A stretch of 64,000 bases of DNA from Flabesymbios commensalis (GCA_964017125.1 OZ024902.1:57443693-57507692); one strand, 5' to 3'. Positions 51,264 to 64,000 are shown, counted from the first letter of the stretch. The notes: generated from the letters alone by a model not told the origin. Numbers and translations: made by a program.

Positions 51264-51857
51264 TTATCTTCCTACTTCCTCCGGAAGATATAACTCGTTT
51301 TTAATTTCGAGAAGGGTAGTGTTTTTTTCCATTTCAAAAGTCAGGTAGCGCACTTGTTTATTCCTAGTTTTTTCTTTGTCTTCCATTTGTCCATAATAAG
51401 CCAGCTGAGCTCTTTGAAGCTGTGCCTGATCGCCTGTTGAATCATCAAACTTCGAAACGGAACACGTATCACTCTTTGTAGAACCAATTCCAAAGTTATG
51501 TCGTGGGCAAAAAATATCCCTGTTAGCCCAAGATGATACAAGGTTACATGGTTGCTCCATACACTATTCCTAGTTCGCATAGTTTGGTAATGGATAAAGT
51601 GCATGACACGTATTTTCGTTGAGGTTCTTGTTACGACTGTTGTGCGAAGATTTGCCTGTAAATATCTCAATGTATTCAAGAACTATGTTAACCTGCCTTA
51701 TAGGAAGACGGTTTGGTCTGGATAAGTTTTTTTCCTGTTCACATGGGTATAGTGAGATCTGCCCTCTATTTATTAGTCTCAATAGAATTCCTAATTGAGA
51801 CCTACCTACGACATACAACGAGTGCAATGCTGATTGGCAGATCTTTTCTATCGCCAT
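51264..51857 (-). pseudogene. Unassigned coding-like stretch with two close in-frame stops
   Basis: From ATG at 51857 the frame reads MAIEKICQSALHSLYVVGR ... HALYPLPNYAN, then meets two TAG codons three codons apart. The same frame then continues protein-like (MEQPCNLVSSWANRDIFCP ... QAQLQRAQLAYYGQMEDK ... LLEIKNELYLPEEVGR) to TAA at 51264. The C-terminal part looks like a coiled coil. AATAAA lies about 75 nt past the stop on the minus strand (near 51185). It is either a pseudogene, or the downstream half is a real terminal exon. Family not recognised. Confidence 0.4.
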
Positions 51858-53032
51858 GTCACATAATATACTAGTTAGAACATAATTATGCAGTTTTGCA
51901 TCTAATAAAGCTGAGTGTCGACATAACTCCGACGAGTGTTAATGATATTCGGGATATGTAGACATTGCTTGATCATCACCTACTATTATTAAACATTTAT
52001 ACTTTGTACACACGGACGGGACTCAACTGGCATAATCATGTTGACTCGATTTGTCATGTTACTCATCAAATGTTTTTTGTAAAGGTAATAATGCTAACAA
52101 TACATAGCATTATGATGCATGCATACGCGGACTCTTTGATGAGAGCATAATATGTTATATACACATAGCATGCTCTTGCACGAAACTTTTTCCAAGGAAA
52201 TCTGTTATGTCGACTTTACATAAATTTAACTCCTCAGGTATTGTCACTAGACCTTCGAAAATAATACCAACAGACGCAGAATAAAACTCTGAATAAGATG
52301 GTATAACTAACTCATTTTTTTTGTTAACTCGAGCTACCAGGTTCTTGCATGGAAACCTTCAATTGGGAATAAAACAAGTTTATAATCTCCCCAGTCCGTT
52401 TTGTAGATTCGTCACAAAAAGTTAAGTATTCTTTGTACAAATGTGTTATGTGAAAAAATTATGGTACATATAAAAATATTTATTTCATCAATCAGCTACT
52501 GTGTTATAAAAATACATTATTAAAGATTGTAAACAAAATGTATTTATAAAAATGACAAAAAATTTCAAATGTAATGCGCACACAATGATAAAAAACTAAC
52601 AATTATGACTAATTGTTTGCATTGTCCAACGAATCAATATAGCATATTGGATGACTGCTGATGCTAACAAAGTGAATATTATGTATACATTTATTTATTT
52701 CAATGAATAAAGTCTGCAGAAATATAAGCAAAATAGTGTAGACAATTTAGACATTTCAGGAATAATACATTTTTTAATTAAAAAATGGTTTTATGTAACA
52801 TGCACATATAAAAATATCCTATATAATATATACGTACTGTGCTTTGAAAATATACAAGTATACAAACACATTTTTAACATTTAAGACAAATGTATTTTTA
52901 ATAATGACATGGTGTGACAAACAAAAGTTCAGATTGTAGCAATAATGGAATTATGCTATGCTGACAGTTTTATTTCATGAGAACCTGATCATATACACTG
53001 GTGAAGTTTTAATAACACGAAACAAGTCGTCT
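51858..53032. other. No gene recognised
   Basis: Strongly AT-rich, with no repeat or coding pattern that I can support. Confidence 0.45.
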
Positions 53033-53098
53033 CCTTGGATATGAAAGGGTGTATCTGCCACTTTACAAAGTGGCAGATACACCCTTTCATATCCAAGG
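53033..53098. repeat. Near-perfect 66-bp palindrome
   Basis: CCTTGGATATGAAAGGGTGT... gives two 32-bp arms with no mismatch seen and only two bases (AC) between them. Flanked by AT-rich single-copy-looking sequence. Confidence 0.95.
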
Positions 53099-53907
53099 GG
53101 ACGGAGTGTGTACATGTACCTGCGGCAGTTTAATTTTTTTTCAACAAAGTTCACGCAATAATAACTGAATTAAGACAAACCTTTACAATAAGCCAAATAG
53201 TAGTGGCGTTATTTATGACTGCTTATCCGACTACAGAGACAGAGAGATGGCAAGCATTAAATAAACAATAGTGTAATTATGTAATTAGCTATTTTATCAT
53301 ATATAAAAACAAATGGCAACAATAATGAGAGAAACAGCATCGTATATATGACTAGTTTTTTTATTATTCAGCCTAAGTAAATGCATTACATGGTTGGCAG
53401 ATAAGAAGAAACGAGATTTTGAAGTTTAAAATAAATGATACCTTACAAATGTATGATTGATAATGGTGCTAAAATAGTGAAGGTTATACAATATCAAAAA
53501 AATATATAGGCTATACCTATTTTCATGCGAATTATTTTAAAAATATTCAGATGATTTAGCAATGGTAGCAAGTATATGATCCATATTTTGATTACATTTT
53601 TTTTCAGATTTCGCTAGTTATTGTGGTAAGTAGGTTAGGATTTATGGACATGTATGGTATTTATGGATATTGTCCTGACAGTGGTTGATCTTGTGTTCGG
53701 AGTTCACCGGAATCACAAAAGAACTTCAAAGTGGCATATCAATATAAGGAGCCGCATCATAAATTCTCTCTAAATTAGGTAAGTCACTGAAAATTGCATT
53801 ACTGTTTTCGGCTGCAAAATGATAGTGGTACAAACCATGTTCTAAAGATATTTTTTTTAATTCACAGTATACATATTATTCTTGTATAAATATGTTTAAT
53901 GAATTTA
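53099..53907. other. No gene recognised
   Basis: AT-rich spacer. Confidence 0.4.
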
Positions 53908-54178
53908 AACGGTACCTGCATGATAGGCTTGTGGAATTGTCTGTGGAGTTGTAATTGAAATGTAATTAGTTGTGTGAGGCCATAAATAAACAAATATACA
54001 AAACCGAAACTGCCATAATCTGCTCAGCATCACCACAGTGACCTGACACGCTTCATTGAATCTGGAGGTGCACTGACCGACGAGAAGCAGGGTGTTGCGC
54101 CAGACTGATTCATATACTACAGTGATGATATTGGCAATCACCGGTCCAAAGCTGTCAGCTCCGATGAGATTCCCTCGC
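53908..54178 (-). other. Candidate exon of unknown protein
   Basis: The minus strand after a weak acceptor (AAAATAG before 54178) reads GNLIGADSFGPVIANIITVV, YESVWRNTLLLVGQC, then FNEACQVTVVMLSRLWQFR. This is unusually protein-like for its surroundings and open on both sides. Only the first 55-60 codons look constrained; a weak donor (CGGTTTTG) follows near 54000. No family recognised. Confidence 0.3.
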
Positions 54179-54534
54179 CTATTTTATAGACTTCTGCTAT
54201 TCTCATAATTATATTATTAACCTTTTAATTCGGAGTGCATATGCTTAGACCTACCATATAATTTTAATAAACATACATTTATTATTTAATTTTAATGTAT
54301 ATATACTCGACTCTACTATTCCTATAGTAGGCCTACTGACATTTTGGCAGCGGTATTGGGCATTTACCATGCCTACACGTAACAGTATAGCCAAGTTTAC
54401 AATGGCACGCTACGTTGAAGAGCGGTAAACAACGTCGGAAGCCCCAGGCAGCCTTATTCTAGGGCTAGCTATCCCAAGCAAAACAAACAACGTAATATAA
54501 TTTATATTCTAGTCAAAGAAGTGGAGATGGTAGG

Positions 54535-55426
54535 TACGGTGGCTCATACCCGCCAATTTTCGCTCCAGAAAAAACCCTATATTATTAAGGCGTAATAACG
54601 CCTTAATTTTGATCAAGGAGCCAAAACTAAAATGATGATTTTGGTCTGATTGAGTGGCTTCAACCATTTCAGCGTGGGGACCAAGTCTAGCTGATATAAA
54701 ATTAATAATGGCTGTAGATCCATACCATAGGTATTCCAATGAAGCAGAAAGAGCCAACTATAATCCATTTCTTTTCAAATTAAAAAAAACCCCATACATT
54801 CCACTGACAGTTATTGAAATAATTATAACATAGGTAAAACCTGAGATACATAGTAGTGGGGTAGATAAATCTGTCAAATTGCAAAACCCTACCTATTAAC
54901 TTGGTGTTCATGACCATGACCATCTGGAAGAGCTGTTTAAAAAAAACACGTGAGCCAAACAAACTTTCAAAATTTCCACCATTTTTCAAAATGGCAGCAA
55001 TTGGCTTGGACCTGCCATAAAATTATATATTTAATCATTGATTTTGTCGTACAATACCTAGCACCGATAAGGTAATAACGCCTTAAAATAAGGCGTAATA
55101 ACGCCTTAATTTAAGGCGTAATAACGCCTTATTTTAAGGCATAATAACGCTCTAATTTAAGGCGTAATAACGCCTTATTTTAAGGCGTAATAACGCTTTA
55201 ATTTAAGGCATAATAACGCCTTATTTTAAGGCGTAATAACGCCTTTATAAGGCGTAATAACGCTTTAATAAGACGTAATAACGCCTTAAAGTAAGGCGTT
55301 ATGACGCCTTAAATTAAGGCGTTATAACGCCTTATTAAGGCGTTATTACGCCTTATTAAGGCGTTATTACGCCTTAATAATATGGTGTTTTTCTGGAACG
55401 AAAATTGGCGGGTATGAGCCACCGTA
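54535..55426. mobile_element. TACGGTGGCTC MITE, long copy with nested repeat
   Basis: TACGGTGGCTCATACCCGCC at the left and its inverse ending GAGCCACCGTA at 55426. From about 55062 to 55380 there is an array of the self-complementary unit AAGGCGTAATAACGCCTT. The left half (about 54610-55060) holds foreign sequence, including pieces of the TTAA MITE (54646-54790) and the 29161 repeat, so other elements have inserted here. AGGT on both sides could be a 4-bp target duplication, or TA a 2-bp one. Confidence 0.8.
54646..54790. mobile_element. TTAA MITE, copy lacking the palindrome, nested
   Basis: ATTTCAGCGTGGGGACCAAG then AATGGCTGTAGATCCATACC and GGTATTCCAATGAAGCAGAA match the right half of the TTAA MITE copies at 41886 and 62534. 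Confidence 0.6.
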
Positions 55427-56389
55427 GGTAGGCCTATTTACTCTACATTAAAAGTTTCATGTCATAATCAGCACGCCAGAAGTCAGAAGGGCCCCACTAA
55501 AAACAGGTGAAATGCTGTCAGTAGCCTACTAGGGGAATAATATAAGCCTTTATTTTTTGACAAGCAAAATACGAAGTTACACATAATGTAACCTGAATTG
55601 AACAGGTTAAATGGTTTATATACTAGTTCTATTAGGCCTACTTCCAATAAAGATGGGTTTAGATCGATTGTTACAATCTCATTATTTTTATTAATAAACA
55701 TAACGAGTTACAGTATTTGTTTAACTTAGCGTGTAGGCCTATATACTAGAATACACTACTAATATTCATATATGCCAACTGGTAGCAGTGCTAGCTACTG
55801 GTGAAAAATGAGGAGTCCTAATTTTTTTGCTGAAGGCCTAACACATTTATGCTGCCAATGTTTCACAATTGTAGACATATTCAAATGATTATTTGACAAC
55901 ATTTCATTGTTTTCACTGGCCTAGAAAAGTGCCATGTGAGATCAACATCCGAGATAAATGAGATATAATGCCCATGTTATATGCTGAGTAGGCCTCCATC
56001 ACATACATACCTCAATGTTGCAAATTAAGGAAGGGATACAGAATAAAACAAATCATTCAGACACTTGAACTTTTTGAAGCAGCTGAAGAAAACTACAGAG
56101 ATAAATAATATTGAGAGTTTAAGTTTTTAGATACATCAGGGCACCCAATGAGTGCCCCGCAATACAGTAACAGTAGCAAATACACCACATATGCACATGT
56201 TTAACAATCATAAATTGGGGCATAGCATCCGGCCTCTCTTTCCCCTTTGCTTAAAGTCTCCGAGGGGGTCATGGAAGAAGAATTTGTTATGGATTTTCAT
56301 TCCTATGGCTGAGAAAAGTCCCTTTTTATCATCGGAGCGTCCCATAAGGAAGCGTATAGGGTCGGTGTAACACCCCATATTATTCCCCC
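55427..56389. other. No gene recognised
   Basis: AT-rich, with several TAGGCCTA motifs that recur throughout the window. No coding signal. Confidence 0.4.
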
Positions 56390-57030
56390 CCTTAAAACTA
56401 TACCCGGTTTGATTCTGGGATCGCCCAGAATCTACCCCGGGGTATATTCTAGATTATACTCCGGGGTAGATCCTGGGGAATCTACCCCTCAGAATCTAAC
56501 CCCCGTTTCCCAGAATCTACCCCCTCCCTCCCAGAATATACCCTCCTTTTCAACAAATTTATTCTGGGAGGGATGGGTAGTTTCTGGGAAGTTCGTATAT
56601 AGGTGTTGAAAAGGGGGGTATATTTTGGGAGGGAGAGGTAGATTCTGGGACGGTCGCATATGGGTATTGAAAAGGGGTATGTTCTGGGGGGGGGGAGGGG
56701 TATATTCTTGGAGGGTCGCATATAAGTGTTGAAAAAGAGGGTATATTCTGGGAGGGAGGGGTAGATTTTGGGAGGGTCGCACATGTAAATTTGTTGGAAG
56801 GGGGGGGGGTGGGCTTATATTCTGGGGGGGAGGGGTAGATTCTAGGAGCCGAAGACACTGTCTTCACATAATCACAATAAAGGGGGGTAGATCCTGGGAA
56901 GGAGGGGTAGATTCTGGAGCCACCGTAATCTACCCGGGGGTTTTGTTCAGGACATAACCCGTGGTAAAATCTGTGGCACCCACAATCTACCCGGGTATAA
57001 TCTGGGAGGGTGTATATTCCCAGACTTTAC
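56390..57030. repeat. G-rich degenerate minisatellite (GGGAGGGAGGGGTAGATTCT)
   Basis: Units of about 60-65 bp contain GGGAGGGAGGGGTAGATTCT, GGGAGGGTCGCATAT and GTGTTGAAAAAGGGGG. The left border has the mirror form CCCAGAATCTACCCC, so the array is partly inverted. Strand asymmetry gives long proline-rich frames on the minus strand that are artefacts. The repeated GGG tracts could form quadruplexes. A stray unit is at 58835-58895. Confidence 0.85.
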
Positions 57031-57514
57031 CCCGGCAAACAAAGCTTCTGTGCAGACTTATCCGAGTATTTATACTAGACTGGTGAAACAGTGCAGATGC
57101 GTAAACTTTGTCTCCCAGAAAGCTTGGTGAGGGATAAAACCACTGCGGGCTTACCTGTCTTCGTCTTATCTGATTATATAGGACATTAAATGTGCCAGAG
57201 CTTATATTACTGGCTCATTCCTAGTGGCTTCTAAAATTTCTGACTAATTCTAAGCTCATTCGAATTCGGTGAATATCGAGTTTCATTGACATCATTGTAT
57301 ACAACATAACTATTTATAACATAAGAATGCTTAGCTGAAGTCTATATCAAATAATGAATATGCGTGATTTTAAAATGACACGTGTGTAAATAAGCATGAG
57401 TAAACTAATAGAAACAATGACTAAAAATTGCTACTACGGCATGGTTGATATATAATCCACCCCTTATAGTGTAGGCTCTATACACAGAATAAAACTATCA
57501 AAAGCATAGTTATT

Positions 57515-58022
57515 TTATTGTTCATCGGTTGTCGCCTCAGATTTTTTTTTTGTAGACCAAGGTTTGGCATACAGGTCACTTACATCAATATCATCTTTGA
57601 CTGTGATGACACATGCCTCAGTGTCTCCTGGTTTGATATCAGAGTCACCGGAGATCTCCTCACAGGACGGAGATATCTCAGTATTCTTATCATCCATGTT
57701 GGCAGCTGCAGTCTCAGCGCTAGAGGGCTTAATCTTCACTCTTCTGGGGCTTATGGCATAAGCTTCCGCGTGCACAAAGCTTACAGCTCTAGATTGTCTT
57801 ATGTCAGCATCCGAGGTAATAGGCCTACTATTCGCCATATTGATAGTGACGTCACCAGTCCTGGCGTAGTCATATCCTCCTTCAGCATCTGGATCTAGGC
57901 CTGAATCATCTGGCTCCTCATACACAGTATAATCTAATACAGCATTGCCTATGGATGCGTAAGTATGATCCAGTGAAGTCTGCATATGGACCTCCGCAGG
58001 TGAATCAGCTGCTCTGTTATGT
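57515..58022 (-). CDS. Receptor cytoplasmic tail, terminal exon with multiple tyrosine motifs
   Basis: The acceptor ATTTACACAG lies before 58022 and the stop TAA is at 57515-57517. The exon codes about 168 residues. The first base completes a codon whose two other bases (GG) come from the exon at 60826-60895. The tail is acidic and serine-rich with at least six tyrosines in short motifs: HTYASI, DYTVYEEP, GYDYART, EAYAIS and DLYAKP. Such spacing is typical of receptor tails phosphorylated to recruit SH2 proteins; a true ITAM (YxxL/I pair) is not present. Molluscan multi-EGF and lectin-like receptors often have tails like this, but the ectodomain is not in view, so no name is given. AATAAA overlaps the stop on the minus strand. 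Confidence 0.75.
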
Positions 58023-58739
58023 CTGTGTAAATACAATAATGTGCACTTTGTACATAATAAATAAATTACATCATTAAAAATTACATCGAAATGATTCGAT
58101 GAGGTATTAGGCCTATAAAATATCCGATCCCTGATGTCAACGGAGAATCAAACAAGTATTATTTTTGCAAAGTGAATGCAAATGAAAACGGCATAACCGC
58201 TTACTTGAAAAATAAGCAGTTAATGGTATTTGCATTTGCAAGTCAATGTAGGCCCTATAACATGCAAAGTACGAACGGGAGTTTAGAAGGGTACGCCTAA
58301 GCCCTGACCTATACATGTAATAGGTGCGTCATCCAATGCTGGAATGGCTTCATGAGATTGCAACACGTCGTATGCTGGGTAAGTGCGTCGTTGCCATTGT
58401 TATATATTGTTATACTTCAGCTATAATACTCGACGATGTTATCATGAACTCCAAATTATACTTGTAGGCCATATATTTGATACCGTATTGTAAATGAGAG
58501 TGCTTGAATACGTGCTAAATGTTCCGTCTCTATCCTGTAAAACCTGAACGTGATGCCGAAGCTATGCCCATCAATGGCATGTGTCTCTTTCCCATACGCC
58601 ACTGAATCTTGTCCACATAAATTTGAATACATCTTATGATAATTATATCACGCCAATTGCAGGTGGAACATTTAATTGGAAATTTGTTTGGGCAACTAGG
58701 CCTACTTGATCTGTGATAGTAGCCTTTCTAAATCTTTGC

Positions 58740-60800
<2,061 letters not shown>

Positions 60801-60825
60801 GTTCCCTGAGCTTAATAATACTAAC

Positions 60826-60895
60826 CCTTTCTTCCAGCAATATTTTCGTATAACACCATGAATTACAAAGCCCACGATGGCAAATACCACGATAA
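60826..60895 (-). CDS. Receptor transmembrane exon
   Basis: 70 nt between acceptor TTTTTTGTTACAG (before 60895) and donor GTTAGT (after 60826). It takes two bases to finish a codon (entry phase 1), then encodes IVVFAIVGFVIHGVIRKYCW and KK, leaving GG (exit phase 2). That fits the A at the start of the 58022 exon to give Gly. The hydrophobic run followed by RKYCWKK is a single-pass helix with a basic stop-transfer on the cytoplasmic side. Phase-1 entry suits extracellular modules such as EGF, Ig or CCP. No further upstream exon was found before 64000. Confidence 0.75.
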
Positions 60896-61084
60896 CTGTA
60901 ACAAAAAATGTATTGCATTTTTATGTACTTGCACTAAATTATTAAAAACCATTTGTCATTCATTGAATGTTTAGGTTTTTGGACCATTTTTCAACTTTTA
61001 GTCACGAAAAAAGAACGTGCATATTATCATTTTTTGTGAATGTATACCAATATCACGATATTACTTCTAAATGTATTTGAGAGC
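60896..61084. other. Intron or flank, no feature
   Basis: AT-rich, upstream of the transmembrane exon on the minus strand. Nothing recognised. Confidence 0.4.
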
Positions 61085-61345
61085 GGGGGCCCTGGTGCGG
61101 TGGTTATACATGTAGCTCTGGCATAGAAACACATGTTTCCTTTCAGTTCACTCTTGAAGATTTAATAGTGTGGGAGCTCTCGTGATTGAGAAAGGTAGCG
61201 TGCTCGACCTTACACCGCCGAGGCTCGAATTTCGAATCCTGTGTCTGGAGGGCGGTGTCATCTCATTCATTTTACCATCTTCAATGGATTCGCCTGGCCC
61301 AGTTTAACCTTTGAAGCCTATGTATTTATTATATCAAATACCTTT
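61085..61345 (+). mobile_element. tRNA-derived SINE with two tRNA-like heads, copy 2
   Basis: Opens GCGGGGGCCCTGGTGCGGTG, with GGTTATACATGTAGCTCTGG where the first A-box region lies. The second head has GAGAAAGGTAGCGTGCTCG and a B-box-like GCTCGAATTTCGAATCC, then TCTGGAGGGCGG and the tail CCTGGCCCAGTTTAACCT. The order matches the minus-strand copy at 21745-22023. The overlapping plus-strand open frame is not a gene. Confidence 0.65.
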
Positions 61346-62185
61346 CTTACTATTAGTCTAATCGGTCTACTAATACAAACTAGACAGTCTGTCATTTGCA
61401 GATTACAAACATCCGGTGAAATGAATCACCAAAATATGGTTCCTGCATCCGGATCGAAATTGAGATCATCCAATTTAATGGATTGGTCATTGTCCCGATA
61501 TATATTATGGGTACCACCCAGGGAAAGGTCGCTCCGAATTTGTGGCATAACACCAATTGTGCACCCACACTGGTCCCATGTAGACACTGCTGCGCAGCGT
61601 GCTACAGTGTGAAGATGGACTGGTGTCTATATCACCAAATACAGTAGAATAAACCATGATAAAATGCATTAAAACAGTATTACTATAAAATATGTATTCC
61701 CATAGCTATTCAGTTGACAACATATTGTAATATGTATTTTTTTTTTGGGGGGGGGGGATGGGGGTCGCATTCCTAAATAAATTATGTTAAATTTGCATTT
61801 TTAATTTCATTTATTATGTATGTAATCAATGTTAATATAATCTTGATATATACTTATACTCTTATACTATACTGAACATGGAGTATATTATAATGTGGTA
61901 TAAAGTACATTCCGTTATACCTTGGCATGTAGCTGTCACTCAATGAACTCATAAAAATTGAAAATAATTATAATACAGCTGAGGGCACTTACTTGTTATC
62001 AAAGGCGCTATATCACTCACTTCTTTCATGACCAATTTTATTAAAATTCGAATTCAACAGGAAGCACAACATGTAACAAAAATAAAACGATATGTGTTTT
62101 CTCTAACATTAAAACAATGCTATCGTGCGGCTATGGGTGATTTATCAAATTCACATAGAAAGAACACTATGCGTTCCACCAGTCT
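61346..62185. other. No gene recognised
   Basis: AT-rich, with a T/G homopolymer pair at about 61738-61756. Confidence 0.4.
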
Positions 62186-62310
62186 TTAACCCTTCAACCC
62201 TTATAGCGCTAAATTTAAATAAAATAAATATGAGTAATTTTCACCCACTTGAAGTTGTGGCTCGCGGTAGCGAGACACAACTTCGAGTGGATGAAAATTA
62301 CTCATACATA
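62186..62310. mobile_element. TTAA-type MITE with CACTTGAAGTTGTG palindrome (right end unclear)
   Basis: TTAA at 62186-62189 followed by CCCTTCAACCCTTATAGCGC. The hairpin TTTTCACCCACTTGAAGTTG / CAACTTCGAGTGGATGAAAA with loop GGCTCGCGGTAGCGAG spans 62233-62305. The same hairpin as in 41173-41419; the right TTAA was not found. Confidence 0.6.
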
Positions 62311-62533
62311 TTTAATTTAGGACAAAACATTTGCAAATGTTCATGTTGAAACACTCATTTCGTTCCCAGTAACAGTGATTTGATCTGCTGATTAAACGGA
62401 TTGAAAACGATTATAGTCGTACTTTAGCGGGTTAGAGATTTAAGCTCCTTCGTCACATTTCTTCATCACATGGCATAATTCTGAATACAATATTAATAGA
62501 ATGTACAGTCAGCACTTTGGTCAACTTTGGTGT

Positions 62534-62745
62534 TTAGCCCTTACAGCGCGGGGATCGACTTTAGATGTCAGAATCTGACGTCTGTAGACGTGAGATTGTG
62601 ACGTCTAAAGTCGAGTCCCGCTCTGTAAGATTGAGGACCCATAAGACCCATATGTATTCAAATGAAGCGGAAAGGGCTAACTAAGACATTGATTATGAAG
62701 TCAAATTGAAGAAGAAACCGTCGGTTTTTTGGTATGTAAAAAAAA
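62534..62745. mobile_element. TTAA palindromic MITE, copy 3 (right end eroded)
   Basis: Starts TTAG (one change from TTAA) plus CCCTTACAGCGCGGGGATCG. The palindrome is partly decayed (GATGTCAGAATCTGACGTCT ... GACGTCTAAAGTCG). The GACCCATATGTATTCAAATG block follows. No clear right terminus. Confidence 0.7.
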
Positions 62746-63248
62746 TTTCATCTACATTTATAAAATGTGCTTTTAAAACGCATTTAATAAGTATTTTGAC
62801 TTCTGTATTTCACAATGTTATTTCTAACAATTCGTGCAGATGTAATAAATCATGAATAGATGTGTCTGTTCTCGGCACGAAAGCATTAAACGCTTCCCGA
62901 AAGATATTGCCGTGTCCATAAAAATATGTCCCAAAAGCTAACCATAAAAGTTGCACAGACCACTTCAATCATTCTTTATAAACTAACTTTAAACAATGTC
63001 CCCACCACCAATGTCGCTTTTTGTTCAAGATTGTTACCGTCAGTTGTTTTGTTTTAAATATATTTTTCTCTAAATACCATGAGAAATACTTAGATAAACA
63101 TTACGTCAAATTTGAATGCAATGCAAGCAGTGGTTCAGACGATATCGCGACCACAAGCTTTTCATGTGGCCATCAGGGATAATGCACTCTTGTGGCTCGA
63201 TGCCAACAAGGTGTATGAGAAGATTGTCCAATCCTTGAAATTCAAAAA
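62746..63248. other. No gene recognised
   Basis: AT-rich spacer. Confidence 0.4.
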
Positions 63249-63460
63249 GTGGAAATGATGTTCTAATTATTTATTATTATCATAAAAATTGAGCTTATTG
63301 TGTACAGCAATTTTTTTACGATGTAAAAAAATTGCTGTACACAATAAGCTCAATTTTTATGATAATGAACAGAAAGTAGGATGAAAGAAGATATGTTCCA
63401 TTGTAACATCTACAACACTCACCGATATTTAATAATAAATAATTAGAACATCATTTCCAC
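63249..63460. repeat. Nested fold-back: inner hairpin plus outer arms split by a 66-bp insert
   Basis: Outer arms GTGGAAATGATGTTCTAATT... (63249-63279) and its complement (63430-63460) match over 31 bp. The inner arms (about 63280-63318 and 63324-63362, TCATAAAAATTGAGCTTATT...) match over about 39 bp with a short loop. On the right side about 66 bp (63364-63429) separate inner and outer arms, with nothing equivalent on the left. Confidence 0.92.
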
Positions 63461-64000
63461 TGATCGGTTACTAGCAGTTAAAACAAGATTGAAAAACAGT
63501 TACATTCTTGTCCGTTATGTGTGTAAGGATTTGTCAGTCACCCTTGTCATCCATAACAAAAACATCCGCGTCAGTGTACTTATATGCTTACGTAAAGTTC
63601 TCTTTTTTGCAGAACAGCTATGACGTTTTTTGAAAGACGCTTCTGATACTTGACAGATTACAACCATTTATGCACCACGTGGCACATTTTGAAAAAAAAA
63701 ATTAATTGTGTAAAACATGGCATTTTCCATCACAATAAGGACTTTAATTTACGATATTATACCGGGGTATTTTACCAAATTATGATTTCTACAATAATTA
63801 CGATACCTGTATTTTATTATTATTATTATATATATAGTATCATTATAGGTACTTTATTTATGACATACACTGTACCAACGGAATTTGTATAATGTTGTTA
63901 TATTTGTATATTATACTATAGAGTTTGTGGGGGAAATTCCAATGTTTGTCATTTTTATTCCCTTCATATGCTGAATCAAATTACACAGTATAAATCTGAC
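63461..64000. other. Right edge, no recognised feature
   Basis: AT-rich, with short ATT and TA runs near 63818-63840. No exon of the receptor gene was identified here. Confidence 0.4.

Noticed and set aside
56482-56867. Three proline-rich minus-strand frames of about 100 codons
   Set aside because: They are the same G-rich minisatellite read in three frames; the period repeats in all frames, so coding selection is not indicated.
61241-61612. 123-codon plus-strand frame
   Set aside because: Starts inside the tRNA-like SINE and runs into unrelated flank.

Overview
This is a 64 kb piece of AT-rich animal genomic DNA with one 200-base assembly gap (24719-24918). Spliced genes with GT-AG introns, chitin-binding (CBM14) and EGF modules, non-LTR retrotransposons, a tRNA-derived SINE family, TTAA-flanked MITEs, many foldback repeats and long microsatellites point to a marine invertebrate. 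My best guess is a mollusc or another lophotrochozoan. That is inference from gene content and repeat style; no species-specific marker was recognised.

Host genes are few. A single-exon LRR-Ig transmembrane receptor lies at 1688-3616 (+). A secreted chitin-binding protein is spread over four exons on the minus strand (42193 down to about 38600): signal peptide, CBM14, EGF, CBM14. Every intron is phase 1 and a TATA-like box sits 46 bp upstream of the ATG. The last part of a second membrane receptor is on the minus strand: a transmembrane exon (60826-60895) and a tyrosine-rich cytoplasmic terminal exon (57515-58022) whose splice phases fit exactly; its extracellular exons would lie beyond the right edge. 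Several coding-like stretches of unknown family remain at 27390-27990, 49610-51857 and 53908-54178.

The rest is repeats. A 6609-bp block (6286-12894) is followed head to tail by what reads as an identical copy (12895-19503), the junction falling inside a 31-bp minisatellite that continues to 21066. Mobile DNA includes a decayed CR1/L2-like LINE 3' half (30880-32964), a younger 5'-truncated L1/Tx1-like LINE (46198-48207), two copies of a SINE with two tRNA-like heads (21745-22023 minus, 61085-61345 plus), TTAA-bounded palindromic MITEs, a MITE family with TACGGTGGCTC ends and a self-complementary internal satellite, a CCAGCAAAC palindromic family with at least ten copies, and larger elements with long inverted ends (34950-36117, 43088-45065, 58740-60800). 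Isolated near-perfect hairpins occur at 38446, 40559, 45093, 53033 and 63249.

No LTR retrotransposon, retrovirus, Polinton, tRNA gene, rRNA gene or CRISPR array was recognised. Coordinates of repeats are read by eye and may be off by a few bases; statements of identity were made by comparing the printed lines, not by computation.
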